A DNA stretch of 64,000 nucleotides from Marsupella aquatica (lineage: Eukaryota; Marchantiophyta), in the NCBI GenBank assembly GCA_973895155.1, contig OZ316894.1:1-64000 (forward strand), read 5' to 3'. The position numbers and the translations under genes are program-made. Shown one piece after another: positions 44,532-56,498 of this stretch. The notes under the pieces were generated by a model that worked only from the letters and a program-made list of their open reading frames with translations, was not told the origin of the DNA and searched no databases. Numbering within the stretch: position 1 is the first letter of the stretch; each line of letters opens with the position of its first letter.

Positions 44532-47500
44532 CTAACTGTAATTGTAATCAGTAAACATATCAAAGTGAATTCGCTCCGAGGTCGTGTTGTCCCTTTGATC
44601 AAGTGCAGCATATCGAGCTTCCCGGTCTTCATCTACTTGCTCTTGTCTTGCATGACACTGAGCCCATCTTCTCTTACTCATGTCATTCCTAAATGCCATT
44701 TGTCTCTCCTCTCTCTGTCCGGGGGTTTCCTCGACCATAATACCTTCCTCATTGTACAGTTTACACACACCAGGTCCTCGCTTGTCTGAAAGTTGTAATT
44801 CATCATCAATGTCCCCTTCTTCTAGGGATTGAGTAATGAGGTAGGACTTACTGACACCTGCAGCACTTCCCCATCTTAACATAGGCAGCTCACCTTTCAG
44901 AAACCCAGCTGCCACCATCAAATTGTACATCCTAGCAGCCAAAGGCCTTGCTCGACTAAATAATTTCCACAAATCTAGACCACCATCCTCCATCTCTCCA
45001 GTAACTGAGATGCGGACATCTGCTTTCTTGCCTGACCTTCCCACAACTTCGTATAATGTTCTTGTGAAGCAGTACCATTTGAAATACCGAAGATCCTTGA
45101 GCATGTTGTTGTATGTTTCAATGTGATGGACACTCCACAACCATTTCTCGATCTGCTCCAAAAAACTTATCTGCTGATTTGTCCTGTAACTAGGTGTCAT
45201 TAGTATCCGGATACTTGGATGGTGCTGCCAGATAGAAAAGTAAGTGGGGGTCGCTTCGTACATAACAGCTATTCCATCCTGTCCTTCTATTTGATCTCCC
45301 TCTTGCACTTGGTAATCCTGTGGTGGATCATGATATCCCCAAAGCAAAGCGGGACCAAAGTACTTCCCAATATTATAATTATACACACCTAGCTCTAACC
45401 GTGTAATAACTACTTCCGTGGGAGTCACTGCTTCCCAATAACTACTTTTCTCCAAGTGAACCAAAGATACATCTTCGGGGTTAAAGGGGTATACATCATT
45501 TCTAAAGTAACCCCCTTGACGAGCCACCACCGCTGGGTCACGCCTCAATTCATAAAAGAACCTCATTGCCAAGTGACTAAGCTCAGGTGCAATTGGTAGA
45601 TTGAAACTCATCCAATCATCAGATACTACTATGTCAGAGGTGAAAAATGGGTTGAATGCGACAGTAACCCCGTCCCTCTCCATCTTCTTCCACTGGGCAG
45701 CCTCCAAAAATGTGATGAGTCGGGGAAGTGTATACTTCCCACAATTGATCCGTACTTCCAGAGCAGCCCACGTTTTCAATATCAAGGGCAACAACTCATA
45801 TAACTTACTATAAACATCTAGACAACATTTTCTCTGGTTATCCCTCTGTGCTAATCCCTCATGAACCATATTAGCCATTGCTTTAAGTGCAATAAAAGTT
45901 TCATTTTGAGGATGCTCCCTTTCTAATTCCGACAACATGAATTGAGCTATTCGACTGTTAGCCCGACCTCCTAATCTATAAGACAAATCCTCAGGTAATT
46001 GTACATTAATATGTCCAGACCACTCAAAAAAAGGCAGCATGAATCTAATCCTTATAGGGACTTCATCCCAAATCTGATCCCAATCTCCAGGTCTGATATC
46101 CCTTTTATTTACCTCTGCACTGGCCAAAATTATCCGAAGGGTTTCTAGTCCGAGGGCTTCATCAACCTCAATCGGATGCCAACCATCACTCTGCTCTCCA
46201 GACATTGTGGTCCAGTGGTTGATGCTGATCTTTTTCAGGATCTCAACTCGTTGTTTGTTTATTGGGTCTTTCAAAGCCCCATCCAATAACTTGGTGGCTT
46301 TCTTTGCTTCATCTCTCAACTCTTGCACTCGAAGTTCCCAAGCATCATAAGCATGTCGTGGTATCCGAACATCCTTAGAATTACATTGCACCAACTCTCG
46401 CTGGGCTATTTCACCCAACCACTTCTTTCTCTCCTTCTCTCTTTGCTTGGCACTTAATTCTAATGTTCGGATATACTCCACCCTCTCCAGGTTTTGCTGC
46501 TCCAACTTTTGTAACGCTTCAAAAGTCAGTGTGAGCTGCTGGGTAGTTTCTTTTAGCGACTTCTCTATCACTGTTATCATCTGAGAGGTATGACCTGCAC
46601 ATTGAGAGTGAGTATAGCGCACTTTAGCAAATTCATCTTCTAATTGCAGCCACTTCTCCTTTTCTTCTTCATATTGGCCTGAAGCCTCCTTGCTCGCTTT
46701 TTGGGCCTCCTTCAATTGTGCATTCAACTCTCTGCCCTCTTCTTCAAAGGCAGCTACATACCGACTCAATTCTTCTGCCTTTGTGGTATTCTGAGCGTGT
46801 TGCTTCTCTGCTTCCTTCCGGACAGTTGTCACTTCCTCTATCAGCAAAGTAATCCTTGCCTCTCTTTCTTGGGACTTCATCTCCTGCTCATGCAACATTT
46901 GTTCTCGTATCTCCACCTTCTCATTGAGGAGTCTCACCATCTCCTTGTTTTCCTTCAGCAAACTCTCCAACTTCTCAATCCTCTCTTGGAGCTTAAGGTT
47001 GGTGTTGGCGCTTCTGAACAGATCTTCTTCCTGCTGCTTTGCCTTTTCTCTCTCTCTTACCCCAGTTTCTGCTTCGAGTGCACAAATGTGGGCCAACCCG
47101 CACACTTCCTTGGCTTGATGTAACCACAAACGCTTGTCACTTCCTACAGGGAAGGGTCGATTAATAAACTTCATCCTCTGCTCAAAGGAGGTGAGCTCAG
47201 ACAGAACAACATTTGATAACAACTCTGTCAACACTGGTTGATGGTATACATAATCAGATTGGGCAGTGGATGTCATAGCTTCTTCTTCCTCTTCGACCGG
47301 GATTATCACTCTCCTTTTCTTTCTTTTCAAGGACTTAACACACACATTCCCCTTTATCCTCAATGTACGTAATCCTTGTGCGCCTTCTTCATCAGAATTG
47401 TCCACTTCATCTGCACTGCTTGAGACCAGGCCCGAGACCAGGGATCCCTTTGGGGCATAGAGTCTCGGATTATCTTCTTCCCCATCCTCGCTCTCCGACT

Positions 47501-47840
47501 CCTCCTTTTCTTCTTCCTCCTGGTTTGCCTCCTCTCGCTCCTCTGAATCGCTGTCCTGCAAGGAGATTATTGTGACCGCGGTTGTGATCCTATCGGCAGT
47601 GAGGGCGTGGTCCATCACTACGCTTAATACATATGCACAAATTGACGGAAACAATGGTAGCCCCTTCCTGGTTATAACACTTGCAAGGTTGCGCTTCCAT
47701 ATCAGCAATGGGTGAAGAGTTCCATCTAATACTCTCTTGGCAACTGATAGTTGCTCTGGCGTTACATAATGGTACCCACTCTTGAGGATTACCCATTTAG
47801 TAAAGAACTCCACATACTTGCGGACCTCTTGGTTTGTCAT
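44532..47840 (-). CDS. Large coiled-coil gag-like protein (1102 aa)
   Basis: This is a long intact frame, probably the main part of a retroelement structural protein. Residues of about 1-90 continue a helical domain begun in the preceding 144-aa frame. At about 100-190 there is a very acidic segment (EEREEANQEEEEKEESES), and at about 250-510 a long coiled coil rich in Glu, Lys and Gln. From about 540 to 1040 there is a globular region with many Trp and Tyr (RIRFMLPFFEWSGHINVQLP, LLWGYHDPPQDY, IEKWLWSVHHIETYNN). The last 60 residues are charged. No known catalytic motif or zinc knuckle was seen. Its start overlaps the stop of the upstream frame by ATGA. The gag assignment rests on resemblance to the 825-aa ORF and on the integrase remnant behind it; a lineage-specific host gene remains possible. 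Confidence 0.5.
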   Translation of the reverse strand: MTNQEVRKYVEFFTKWVILKSGYHYVTPEQLSVAKRVLDGTLHPLLIWKRNLASVITRKGLPLFPSICAYVLSVVMDHALTADRITTAVTIISLQDSDSEEREEANQEEEEKEESESEDGEEDNPRLYAPKGSLVSGLVSSSADEVDNSDEEGAQGLRTLRIKGNVCVKSLKRKKRRVIIPVEEEEEAMTSTAQSDYVYHQPVLTELLSNVVLSELTSFEQRMKFINRPFPVGSDKRLWLHQAKEVCGLAHICALEAETGVREREKAKQQEEDLFRSANTNLKLQERIEKLESLLKENKEMVRLLNEKVEIREQMLHEQEMKSQEREARITLLIEEVTTVRKEAEKQHAQNTTKAEELSRYVAAFEEEGRELNAQLKEAQKASKEASGQYEEEKEKWLQLEDEFAKVRYTHSQCAGHTSQMITVIEKSLKETTQQLTLTFEALQKLEQQNLERVEYIRTLELSAKQREKERKKWLGEIAQRELVQCNSKDVRIPRHAYDAWELRVQELRDEAKKATKLLDGALKDPINKQRVEILKKISINHWTTMSGEQSDGWHPIEVDEALGLETLRIILASAEVNKRDIRPGDWDQIWDEVPIRIRFMLPFFEWSGHINVQLPEDLSYRLGGRANSRIAQFMLSELEREHPQNETFIALKAMANMVHEGLAQRDNQRKCCLDVYSKLYELLPLILKTWAALEVRINCGKYTLPRLITFLEAAQWKKMERDGVTVAFNPFFTSDIVVSDDWMSFNLPIAPELSHLAMRFFYELRRDPAVVARQGGYFRNDVYPFNPEDVSLVHLEKSSYWEAVTPTEVVITRLELGVYNYNIGKYFGPALLWGYHDPPQDYQVQEGDQIEGQDGIAVMYEATPTYFSIWQHHPSIRILMTPSYRTNQQISFLEQIEKWLWSVHHIETYNNMLKDLRYFKWYCFTRTLYEVVGRSGKKADVRISVTGEMEDGGLDLWKLFSRARPLAARMYNLMVAAGFLKGELPMLRWGSAAGVSKSYLITQSLEEGDIDDELQLSDKRGPGVCKLYNEEGIMVEETPGQREERQMAFRNDMSKRRWAQCHARQEQVDEDREARYAALDQRDNTTSERIHFDMFTDYNYS

Positions 47841-48271
47841 AACGCGCCATATTGGACCTTCTTCTCATGCTGGAGCTCTCCTCCTTGTTTTAGGAAGGCA
47901 CTCATCTCTCTTCCCGTAAGTGCCTCAATTGGATAGTCAGCTGGTAGGCTGTCTGGGGCAAAAATCCCAAACAAAGTCGCTAATTCCTTGTTGGGGATGC
48001 GGTAGGCTTGTGCTCTGTATGTGATAAACACTCCAGTATCTGCAAAATTGACATCCACAATATCTTTGTAAAGCTGACAAGCACGATCAATTGATACAAA
48101 CCTATCAATTCGGACAAGCCCATAGCATCGAGCCCTTTCAAATATCTCTCTGTATTCTTCAATGAAAGCCACCTCAGAGATTGAGTTCCTCAATCTTTCT
48201 TCTGGAGTTGATCGAGGTTGTTTATTTTTGGCTGGAGGGACCTCTACTCGGGTTTGATTTGGAGATGTCAT
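47837..48271 (-). CDS. N-terminal part of the gag-like protein (144 aa)
   Basis: The frame holds a helical domain with ERARCYGLVRIDRFVSIDRA and YRIPNKELATLFGIFAPDSL, similar in style to the N-terminal 'plant mobile' or gag-like domains of plant retroelements. It ends in TGA, overlapping the next ATG (ATGA), and the next frame lies in -1. Sense runs straight across the junction (a KKVQYGAL end followed by helical NQEVRKYVEFFTKW), so the two frames were probably one gene that suffered a frameshift. Translational coupling cannot be excluded. No slippery heptamer is visible. Confidence 0.5.
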   Translation of the reverse strand: MTSPNQTRVEVPPAKNKQPRSTPEERLRNSISEVAFIEEYREIFERARCYGLVRIDRFVSIDRACQLYKDIVDVNFADTGVFITYRAQAYRIPNKELATLFGIFAPDSLPADYPIEALTGREMSAFLKQGGELQHEKKVQYGAL

Positions 48272-48307
48272 TGTGAAATCTTTACAAATGAAGGTAGTTC
48301 AGTCAAC

Positions 48308-48679
48308 TTATCCACTTCGCAAACATTCGGAACATCCTTCCTTCCTAAAGATTTCAATGGGGCGCTCGCACTGTGAAAACTCTAATATACTTGGCAAACA
48401 TGTTGGTCTCATAGATTGAAGTGGTTTCAATGATGGCACGGTCAATTGAATAGCGGACGGTGGTCTTAGTGTCTTAGTGCCTTTCCTTTTATGGTGTTTG
48501 AATCCTCTTCCTCCTACAACTTGGAGCAATAGCTTCCCTCGTTCCACTTCCTTTTGTATCCAAACAATGATGACTCTTCTTCTCTTGAATGGAGACTGAG
48601 GGTACAATCCCTCTTGTGATGATATTCGCTTGAATGGAGAGGGTACAATCCTGACACTGTTCATTTTCTTGTCGGCCAC
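48308..48679 (-). other. Small open frame upstream of the gag-like region, uncertain
   Basis: A 123-codon basic frame (MADKKMNSVRIVPSPFKRIS), about 40 bp upstream of the 144-aa frame. It includes a duplicated SPFKR peptide encoded by a short DNA repeat (GGGTACAATCC). No domain was recognised; it may be leader sequence of the element. Confidence 0.25.
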
Positions 48680-51518
48680 CCTTTTGTCCTATATCTCATG
48701 AAGTTGGGTACACCCCACACAACATACAAACCGTTAAAAGTTTCTGACAATTAACCTAGTTGTACTTAGACAATACTTTAATATATAAATCATGACTTGT
48801 TAATCATTAATTATGCTTTATTATCTCTCTTTGCAACACTATTAGGGGGTCACACATTACACACAACTTATAAAAAAGGAGATTGAACTAAAAAAGAACA
48901 AACTATATGACCAAAGGATAGACTCTCAATCTAGGGGATCTTTCCGCAAGCCACCTAATCTAGAATAGTTTTCATTACTTAGATAGTTTGCACTACTATA
49001 TATTATTCACAACTATATTATATCTCAAATATATGTTTCTTGAAGAAGTGTGTTATAATTCCACTCCTCTCAATTAGTTGTTTATTTTAATATATGTACT
49101 AGAAAGCTTAATTTCTACTCAATTAGTAGTTTAATGTATGCTAGTAGAACATTATGGACCATATTAGACTCTCAAAACTCAAGCTAAAAGCCCTTATTTT
49201 CCTGGTCATATATTATGCAGAAGATTGCAAAAATCACATCACTTTGGATGAGGTAATTAATTTCTCCTATATTTTCACTAAAATTTGTAAAATTATCTTA
49301 TCATAACAATCTACGATACCATCAAAATTTTGACCATAAATAATAGCCTTTGACAACTTGAGTTAGAGTTAATATTACATACATTAATTATACTCAAACA
49401 AGGCCTAAAAAATGTAACTAGGGGGCCCACGAACTAATTCCAAATACTCTTTTAGCTCCAATGCACTATCTTTAAAATTTGAAATATTATGGTATCTCCT
49501 CAAAACAACAAGCTGTAAGACTCTAATGCATATACTGAAATCTCTTGTTTAGACTCTATTAGGGCATCAAAGCCCAGCCGTAACTCAGTTATAGCTTAGG
49601 ACATAAATCACTTTTATGGCCTGGAAGTAACTTCTTATGGGGTACCTACAAAGGTGCCCCGCAAGTCTCATACATCATAAAGTTTTATGTCCGTAGGGTG
49701 AAGACCATATGTTTTAAGAGAAGTCGCCCCGGCACTAGTCACTAGTGCAAAGCCTGCCCGGCACAAGTGGCCCCTACGATGATCCCAGTGATGGAATGAG
49801 GGGTGAACTGAGTGTATTTTCCCCACTCACGAATTTGGGCAGCTCCTCTGAAATCCTTGATGAAATCCATCTGGGCATCACACTTAGGTCCACATTCATC
49901 AATATCGTTGTTGTTTGTCCTGAATTCGTAGTCAATGCACTATTGGGGTGAGGAAGAGATTCCCTCCAATCTTATTTAATGATGAGAGCCGCATAGGTGA
50001 CGGTGAGCAAGCTCACCGACATGGCTGCTACGTCGAGCTGTGAATTGTGGTGATGGATGGTTGTCTCCCAAAATTGTTCTACAGGCACTCTCGAGCAAGG
50101 AATTCTTCTAATTGTTTGCTACTTGTTCTTCCATATTACATGAATTTAGTTTTGACAAAGAACAAACAGTTCTGAAACCGAGATTCTACGGGGAATAGAA
50201 ATTGTTTGCTCTTGGATGTCCTTTGCTCATTTTAACAGACTTTCAAACAATGGATTTGATTTTAGACGTATGTTGGTGACAAATCCCCACATGTAACAAT
50301 CTATTGCACATCACATGAAACTAAAATGCTAATCTCTGTGCAAGCGCAATTGAACAACTACTGTTTTTTACTCATCTCTACTTCAATGTTGGTGTCTCTA
50401 TTAGCTTTGAGTGCTTAATTTCAGAGTCTCTCTTAGCTTTGAGTGCAGAATTGTGACTACGCCTGTCGAAATAGTTTCGAGGCGCTCAATTGTCTCAGAA
50501 GTTATTAAATTCCTAGGTTCAACATAGTGGCAAAAGTTACAACGATGCGCCGTCCAAATTTCTGTTGTTCTGATTCTGGCCAACGCTTTCTATTCTGGAT
50601 TTGATTGCCACTACATTTACTTTGTTGCTAAGACCAAAAATCTCTCTTGAAGACTCATTGACAGCCTACGATGGTGATGACACCTGCAACTTTGTCACCA
50701 TCCTTAAGATTCTTTTCTACCCCATAACTAGTTCTTACAGGACGTGTCAAAGTACCTGATCAACTTCTGCCCTTAAAATTCCCGTAACTTTGTTTTACGG
50801 CTATTTGAAAGAGGGACTGACAGTGGACAGGGCTTATGGCTGTGTTTTGACACGCCCTATTGGCACTCTTGTTTGGTACTCTCATCCGAAGAGATCTAGT
50901 ACAAAAGTTTATGGCTTTCTATGTCACTTCCCGATCAAATTTGTTCATTGCTCTGACTTGCATCGTTCAATTTAAACTGTGTATTCAACTTAACTGAACA
51001 TCAGGACATGGAACACATTATTTACAATAATTATGCACAAGCACACAACCAAGAATGTGTGTCCAGACCAACTTATAACACTAAGTTCTCTCAAAGATCA
51101 GCCAAAAATCTTCAAATGAATGTAATTAATCTCCAAAATGTAGTTCAATAGCTCTCCTCTAGACTAACAGGCCCTTTCTTAATCTTGGCCAGTTGGACCT
51201 CTCTCTCTCAGTCTCTCTCTCTCTCTTGGATGAAGCCATTGTCGACAACTTAACTAGAAGGAAGAGATTTTTGTCCACTTATCAGTCATTTGCAAGCCAA
51301 TCTCTTCATCACTAACGATGAAGGTAGGGATTTTCTGATTGCTCAATGAATGAATGAGGGGGTCTCAACCTTCCTTTGACCCTAAATGCATGCTCCCTTC
51401 CTCCTCTTCCACAAACTTTGCTTTCATCTCCCTCATCCATCCGTACTTGCACGACCATGAGAAATTTCACTCCTTGGTGGCATTCACTCATTCGAGGCTT
51501 GACACAGGGTATGGTCCT
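48680..51518. other. Intergenic, no supported gene; CT microsatellite at about 51195-51230
   Basis: AT-rich DNA with short frames only. A CTCTCTCTCAGTCTCTCTCT tract lies upstream of 51240. The expected 5' LTR of the gag-like element could not be identified here. Confidence 0.35.
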
Positions 51519-54500
51519 TTAATCCTTTAAATCTTTTGTTTGAAGGTTTCGCCACTTGTCTTTCAGATCAATCTGTGTCAAAGTCAATAAAACATGATAG
51601 ATGAGCATGCAATTTGTCTTGTGTGCAAGGGTAAATACAGTAATACAAAAAGCAGGATATAACCATAGAAGACTTACTTCAGACCGGTCAATGAAGTGTG
51701 CACCCTCGGCAGCAAGAATTCGACTCCACTTGCCTGGTCCAAACCTGAAATTAACCTTGGCTTAGAAAACCTCTTGTTCTTAGAGAAAAACACCAATTAA
51801 TACCAGCTAGGTAAGATATTACGTCAATGCATTTTGATTGATAAGTCATAGGTTCACTACTTGCCTACGGACTGCCTGTTTGAGACAATTTGTTTCCTCT
51901 TTAGACCACCTTTTAGTTGCCCTACGAACACGTATTAGACCATTGGGGCCTTCTTTCATGACTGCCCGGGTGATCAATTTGGAATTTTGTATTCCAATAC
52001 ACCCTTGATGCAGCCTCAACCTCTTAGATGACGGGCTGGACGTATCCTCCTTCCCTGTGCCCTGCAAAGACATCCAATTTGTAATACTCCAGCAAGGATT
52101 GCAAACATTACAAAATACAGTACATCTTCCATACTGTACAAGATAGATGTTGTTGTCACCAATGATTAAAAACAAGAAGTTTCCTACGGACCACCTCACC
52201 TTGGCACTCGAAGTTGCTAGATTGCCCTCCTCTGCTTTGTCTTTGGATTGGAACGGGGTGATTAGGGACCGAGAAGGAGGATTTAGCAAATCTATAATTC
52301 GTTTTCTCCCTAAGTTCTTCCCCATATCACAAATGCCTTTGTAATTCTCACTCTGTGGGGCTGGAAGCTCAACTAATCTCTGTTCTTCCGGATGAATTAG
52401 GTGTTGGACTTCATTTGATGATTGTTGCATTTTGCTAGTAGTAATTCCTCTGTTGAGCATATTAACCTCTGTGCTCACCTCTGTCACAAAAAAAACACCA
52501 CATTAGAGACTTCAATTCTCCATCAACAGCACATACAAAGACCTAGGAGTCTGAAACTACTCTATACACTATCAATCTGAACTAATCAATGCTAGTTCTA
52601 GTGCAATTTTGGTCAAACTGTAAGACTACATATGAGTTGAACTATGACATTGGTGAGCACTACATACCATACACTGGTTGGGAGGATGCCTGCTTTGGCA
52701 ACAATACAGGCGCCATGATCTGCTGGTTGGCCACCTCCAAAGGAGCTCCTTCATTCTCATCTATCAAATTCTCTTTACCTGTTCCAATCTCCACCCGCCT
52801 TTTTCTATAGTGATTCAATTTAGACTGCAAATACAACCATCCAATTAACGGAAATGATATTTCTCCACCACAATATGTATATTCACAATGACTTGCAGCA
52901 AACAACAAATCAGTCCCACCTTTTACCAAATCTGATAGCTAGTGAGAGAAGACAAGGCCCAAACATTGTTAAAACAATGCATCTGTCTCCTAGCCTGTGA
53001 GTGCGGGACAAAACCAATGGAAAAATCCCAAAAATTTTGTGCACCACTCCATCGAGCGGTGCAAATTAAACCAACTATTTAATAAGACATTTAAGAAAAC
53101 AATCCTTTGGAGGAGGAGGGGAAGGGAGAGAATCATGAGCTAAGTTACCCAAGGTTGATCCAAATAAATACCTGAAGCTCAACTCGGACTTCCTCGGCAA
53201 CACTTTCATACTTGTCTTTCAAAGTATCCACATCCCTACGAACTGCGGCCAAGGTGGTCACCATCATTTCATTCCTCTGTAGGAGTAGCTCCAACTTGAC
53301 ACCTATTGTGTTGTTTGCCTCTACTTGCATCCTCAAGTTGGTCAGTATTGTTTCGTTCCTCTCTGTCTGTAACTCCAAGGTGGTTGTCATCTTCTCATTC
53401 CAGTCTCTCTGGCGCTCTTTCTCTATTTTCAACTCACCTACAACCTCCATCAAGCACAGGCATGATGTACAACAAGATCTGACTGTTTTTGAAGCTTCTG
53501 AAATGCTCAAGGGGAATACATTGTTTAGTGTGAATATGTCAGAGTGCTCCAGCAACTCCGTACCAGTTGTTGTCAACTCGATACCAAATTTTGTCTTCAA
53601 TTTTCCCTGTTCTCTATCCTCTGTTCCAGCCGTTGCTTCCGCTTCGCCCAATGTCTTCCCTGATATTTCATGTTCTTTACCCCCCGACAGAGGTTTTGTC
53701 TCTTGAAGACTCAATGTCTTCATGGACGTTGCATGATCTTCATGGATTATCCCAACCTTTGTCACCATCTCATTGTCACAAGCTCGATTGAACAAAGAAC
53801 CATCTTGGTGTCCGTTCACAAAAGAACCATCTTGCTGACCTTGCGGCTCTGCTCCACTAGTTGAGAATAGCCTGAGAAGTCCTCCACTGCTACATGGATC
53901 ACCCTCATGCACACTAGAAACAACAGTTCCTTTGGCATGTCCTGACATTGCATCATCGTCGTTCACAATTTGCAGATGCATTGTGAGATGTTTTTGTCCT
54001 GTGCAGTTCTCCTCCATCCCGTGGTTTTCCACTCCATGATGCTCCACACCCACTTGAGTAGATGTTTTCCAATGGAATACTTGTGGCCTTGGCAAAGACA
54101 CAATTGAAGGGGACTTCTCACTCAACAGAATTTGCAGATGGGATCCAAAATTGTAAGTGCAAGTCATGTTACCTTCGGAGATTTGTTTCCGGGCTCTGCA
54201 GAGGAGGTCGATCAGTCTCCCGCCAAGATATTCTCCCCAATTCTTCCTACTACTTGTTTCTTCAACTTGCTTTATCTGGCACAAAGACACATCGGCCTTG
54301 CTCCCCTTAAAGTGAAGAGCCCCCAATTGAAACTCTAGCCTCTCTCTGATTAGGGAATCTTTGCAATATTGCAATGAGTAAGAACCATTGCTGTTCCTTT
54401 TAATCCCTGCGAATGACCTTGGATTATATCGAACTGCTTTTTGCTCAAATGGCTCCCCTGACCCTTGCAACTTGAATGTCTTCTTGATAGAATCCAAACT

Positions 54501-54632
54501 CAAGTCTATTCTTCCCCCACAAACCCATGTTTCAGATTGTTCACTGTCAAAGTTCCAGATGAAATCTATCATGTCAGACTTAGAATGACTTAGTGTCCCA
54601 ACGAACTCCCAAAACAAAATCTGCAAGCCCAT
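51519..54632 (-). CDS. Telobox Myb-domain protein (TRF-like), six exons assembled
   Basis: Exons (minus strand) are 54632-53172, 52824-52668, 52480-52200, 52061-51865, 51744-51678 and 51572-51519, all phase-consistent, about 738 aa. The junction to the fifth exon uses a GC donor (CGTAG/GCAAGT). The C-terminus reads KRWSKEETNCLKQAVRR, then FGPGKWSRILAAEGAHFIDR, then SEIDLKDKWRNLQ, a single Myb/SANT domain with the telobox LKDKWRN motif. Such proteins bind double-stranded TTTAGGG repeats or telo-box promoters. Exon 1 has an unrecognised N-terminal domain (about residues 20-160, WVCGGRIDLSLDSIKKTFKL), a Ser/Gly-rich middle and a coiled coil (about 385-487). A KRKR-type basic patch (HYRKRRVE) in exon 2 may be a nuclear signal. 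Upstream exons may exist, since the start Met follows a TTCAG acceptor-like site. The function follows the Myb family; the N-terminus looks lineage-specific. Confidence 0.8.
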
Positions 54633-54898
54633 TGTGCTGAAGATATTCTGAATGTCGCGCTTGACACAATGTCGTCACCACAAGTGGTGGGATAAAATAG
54701 AATGTTGGCATCGCCATAGGCTTGGAAGACATCGTTGTCCCTTCTTCCCACTAGTAGGCATGTACACCAAACCTCTGGTGGCACACTATCTTGGTTTGAT
54801 ATCAGTTTGATATGTAGACAAATGTCATGCTAGACTGTGGTGACAATGAGAATGGTCGTGCTCCCCAGGTTCTTACAATAGTCTACGAGCCCATTACA

Positions 54899-55392
54899 AT
54901 AGTGTCAATAACACCAAGTAATTAACATTCATCACCAAGAATGCTAAAATGCATTTGAGTCAGGATATTCGGGTGCTATGGTGATTGGCGTGAATGAAAT
55001 CCGCCACTTCCCCGGGAAAATTCACAATGTCTATGCACACATGAACCCACTGTCCCTACTTGTCAACCTTGGGTTCAACTAGAAAGAATTGTAGGGAACT
55101 AGATCCAGAGGCACATAGACATGTACAGTAATAAATCTGGTGTACAGTGTCAATAACACCAAGTAATTAACATCCATTGCTCAAAATGCTAAAATGCATT
55201 TGAGTCCAGATATCCGGTTACTATGGTGATAGGCACAAATGAAATCCACCACTTCGAGGAAGATCCACAAAGTCTATGCACGCAGGAACCCATGTACTGT
55301 CCCTACCCATCAACCTTGGTTCAACTAAAAACAATTGTAGGGGAACTAGATCTAGAGACACGTAGCTATGTTTTGCAATAAATCTAGTGTGA
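54899..55392 (+). repeat. ~245-bp tandem duplication
   Basis: Two units (about 54899-55144 and 55145-55392) share AGTGTCAATAACACCAAGTA, AAAATGCATTTGAGTC and AGAATTGTAGG..AACTAGAT with scattered differences. Noncoding. Confidence 0.8.
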
Positions 55393-56498
55393 TTCAATCC
55401 GCACAATTATGTTTAACTATTCAATCTGTACAATTATGTTTAACTACAGTATAATATTCACGCTTATTCTATGATCCAAGCCGTCACCAAAGATTTGCTC
55501 TAGAGGGATAATAATGTGGATTCCTATGAATCACCTAACAAGAAGCGGGCACTAACTAAGTACAAGTGTCCCTAATTAAGGCTTCCATGCTTGAATTGGT
55601 CTTAGCCAATAGGAAGCAAGACCAAATTAACAATACTTTTTGTGTCCTCATGAATACATATATTCGAAGCTCTTAATCTACCACCAATGCTCTCTCCCCT
55701 TGCACCAGCCTAGGTACTTACATTCTTGAGGAGACCCATCCAGTGTGTCTAGAATGTTATACACAAGCCCAGGGAGAAGGAATTTTTTGCCCATTCCCTT
55801 TCTTTCAGTACACCTCTGTATGACATAAATTCCCATTGCGACATTTTCCTTTCTAGCATAGAGTGGGAGCCACACAAGGAGCCACGGCTCCACCCTTTCC
55901 CATTCTTTCAGTGTGCCTTTGGTGTAGAGCAGGAGCCAAATATTGGAACTGTGTAATCCTGCACACCTCTAAGCTTGAACTCAGGCAGGCTAATTTCATA
56001 GTGTGTCGGATTGGGATATGACAAAAAGCTAAAATCTCAGCCCACAAGATGCAGGTAATTAAGATTCCTAGTTAGAGAACCCCTCCCTAACCCTAGTACT
56101 TCCGGAATGACATACAAACGGGCATACAAAGGCCCAAAGGAAAATGAATTTTTACCCTTTCCCAATCTTTCAGTTCTTTTAGTGCACCTTTAGCGTAGAG
56201 CAATCCAAAAGGATGAATAGGGCGTGTCAAAGTGTTACAGTCCAAAAAAATAAATCAAAGTGTTATGGGATTTGTATTTTGGTAGCCCATAGTGATTTTG
56301 TCTTGACTGTAATAGTGTTTTATGACCTGAGCAATAATTGAGTTACATCTATGCAGCTTTAACACTCCCTAATGGAATCTTGGAACTATGTAATCATGCA
56401 CCTCAGAGCTTGAACTTAGGTGGGCTAACTTCATGGTATGTACCTTTAGTATAAGGCAAACAAATAAAATTCCAGCAGACAGGATCATCCTAATTCAC
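55393..56498. other. Intergenic, no supported gene
   Basis: A diffuse duplication links about 55915-56050 with about 56375-56490 (GGAACT.TGTAATC.TGCA, GAGCTTGAACT.AGG). No domain or RNA gene is seen. Confidence 0.35.

Noticed and set aside
46701-47123. Leu-rich plus-strand frame resembling a membrane protein
   Set aside because: It is the complement of the Glu/Lys-rich coiled coil of the 1102-aa ORF, which produces spurious Leu/Phe-rich antisense frames.
47830-47845. Programmed -1 frameshift site between the two gag-like frames
   Set aside because: No slippery heptamer is present at the overlap; a plain indel or stop-start overlap explains it better.
53212-53706. 164-codon plus-strand frame inside the telobox Myb gene
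   Set aside because: It is the antisense of the coiled-coil coding exon, whose minus-strand frame is longer and splices in phase to a known domain.
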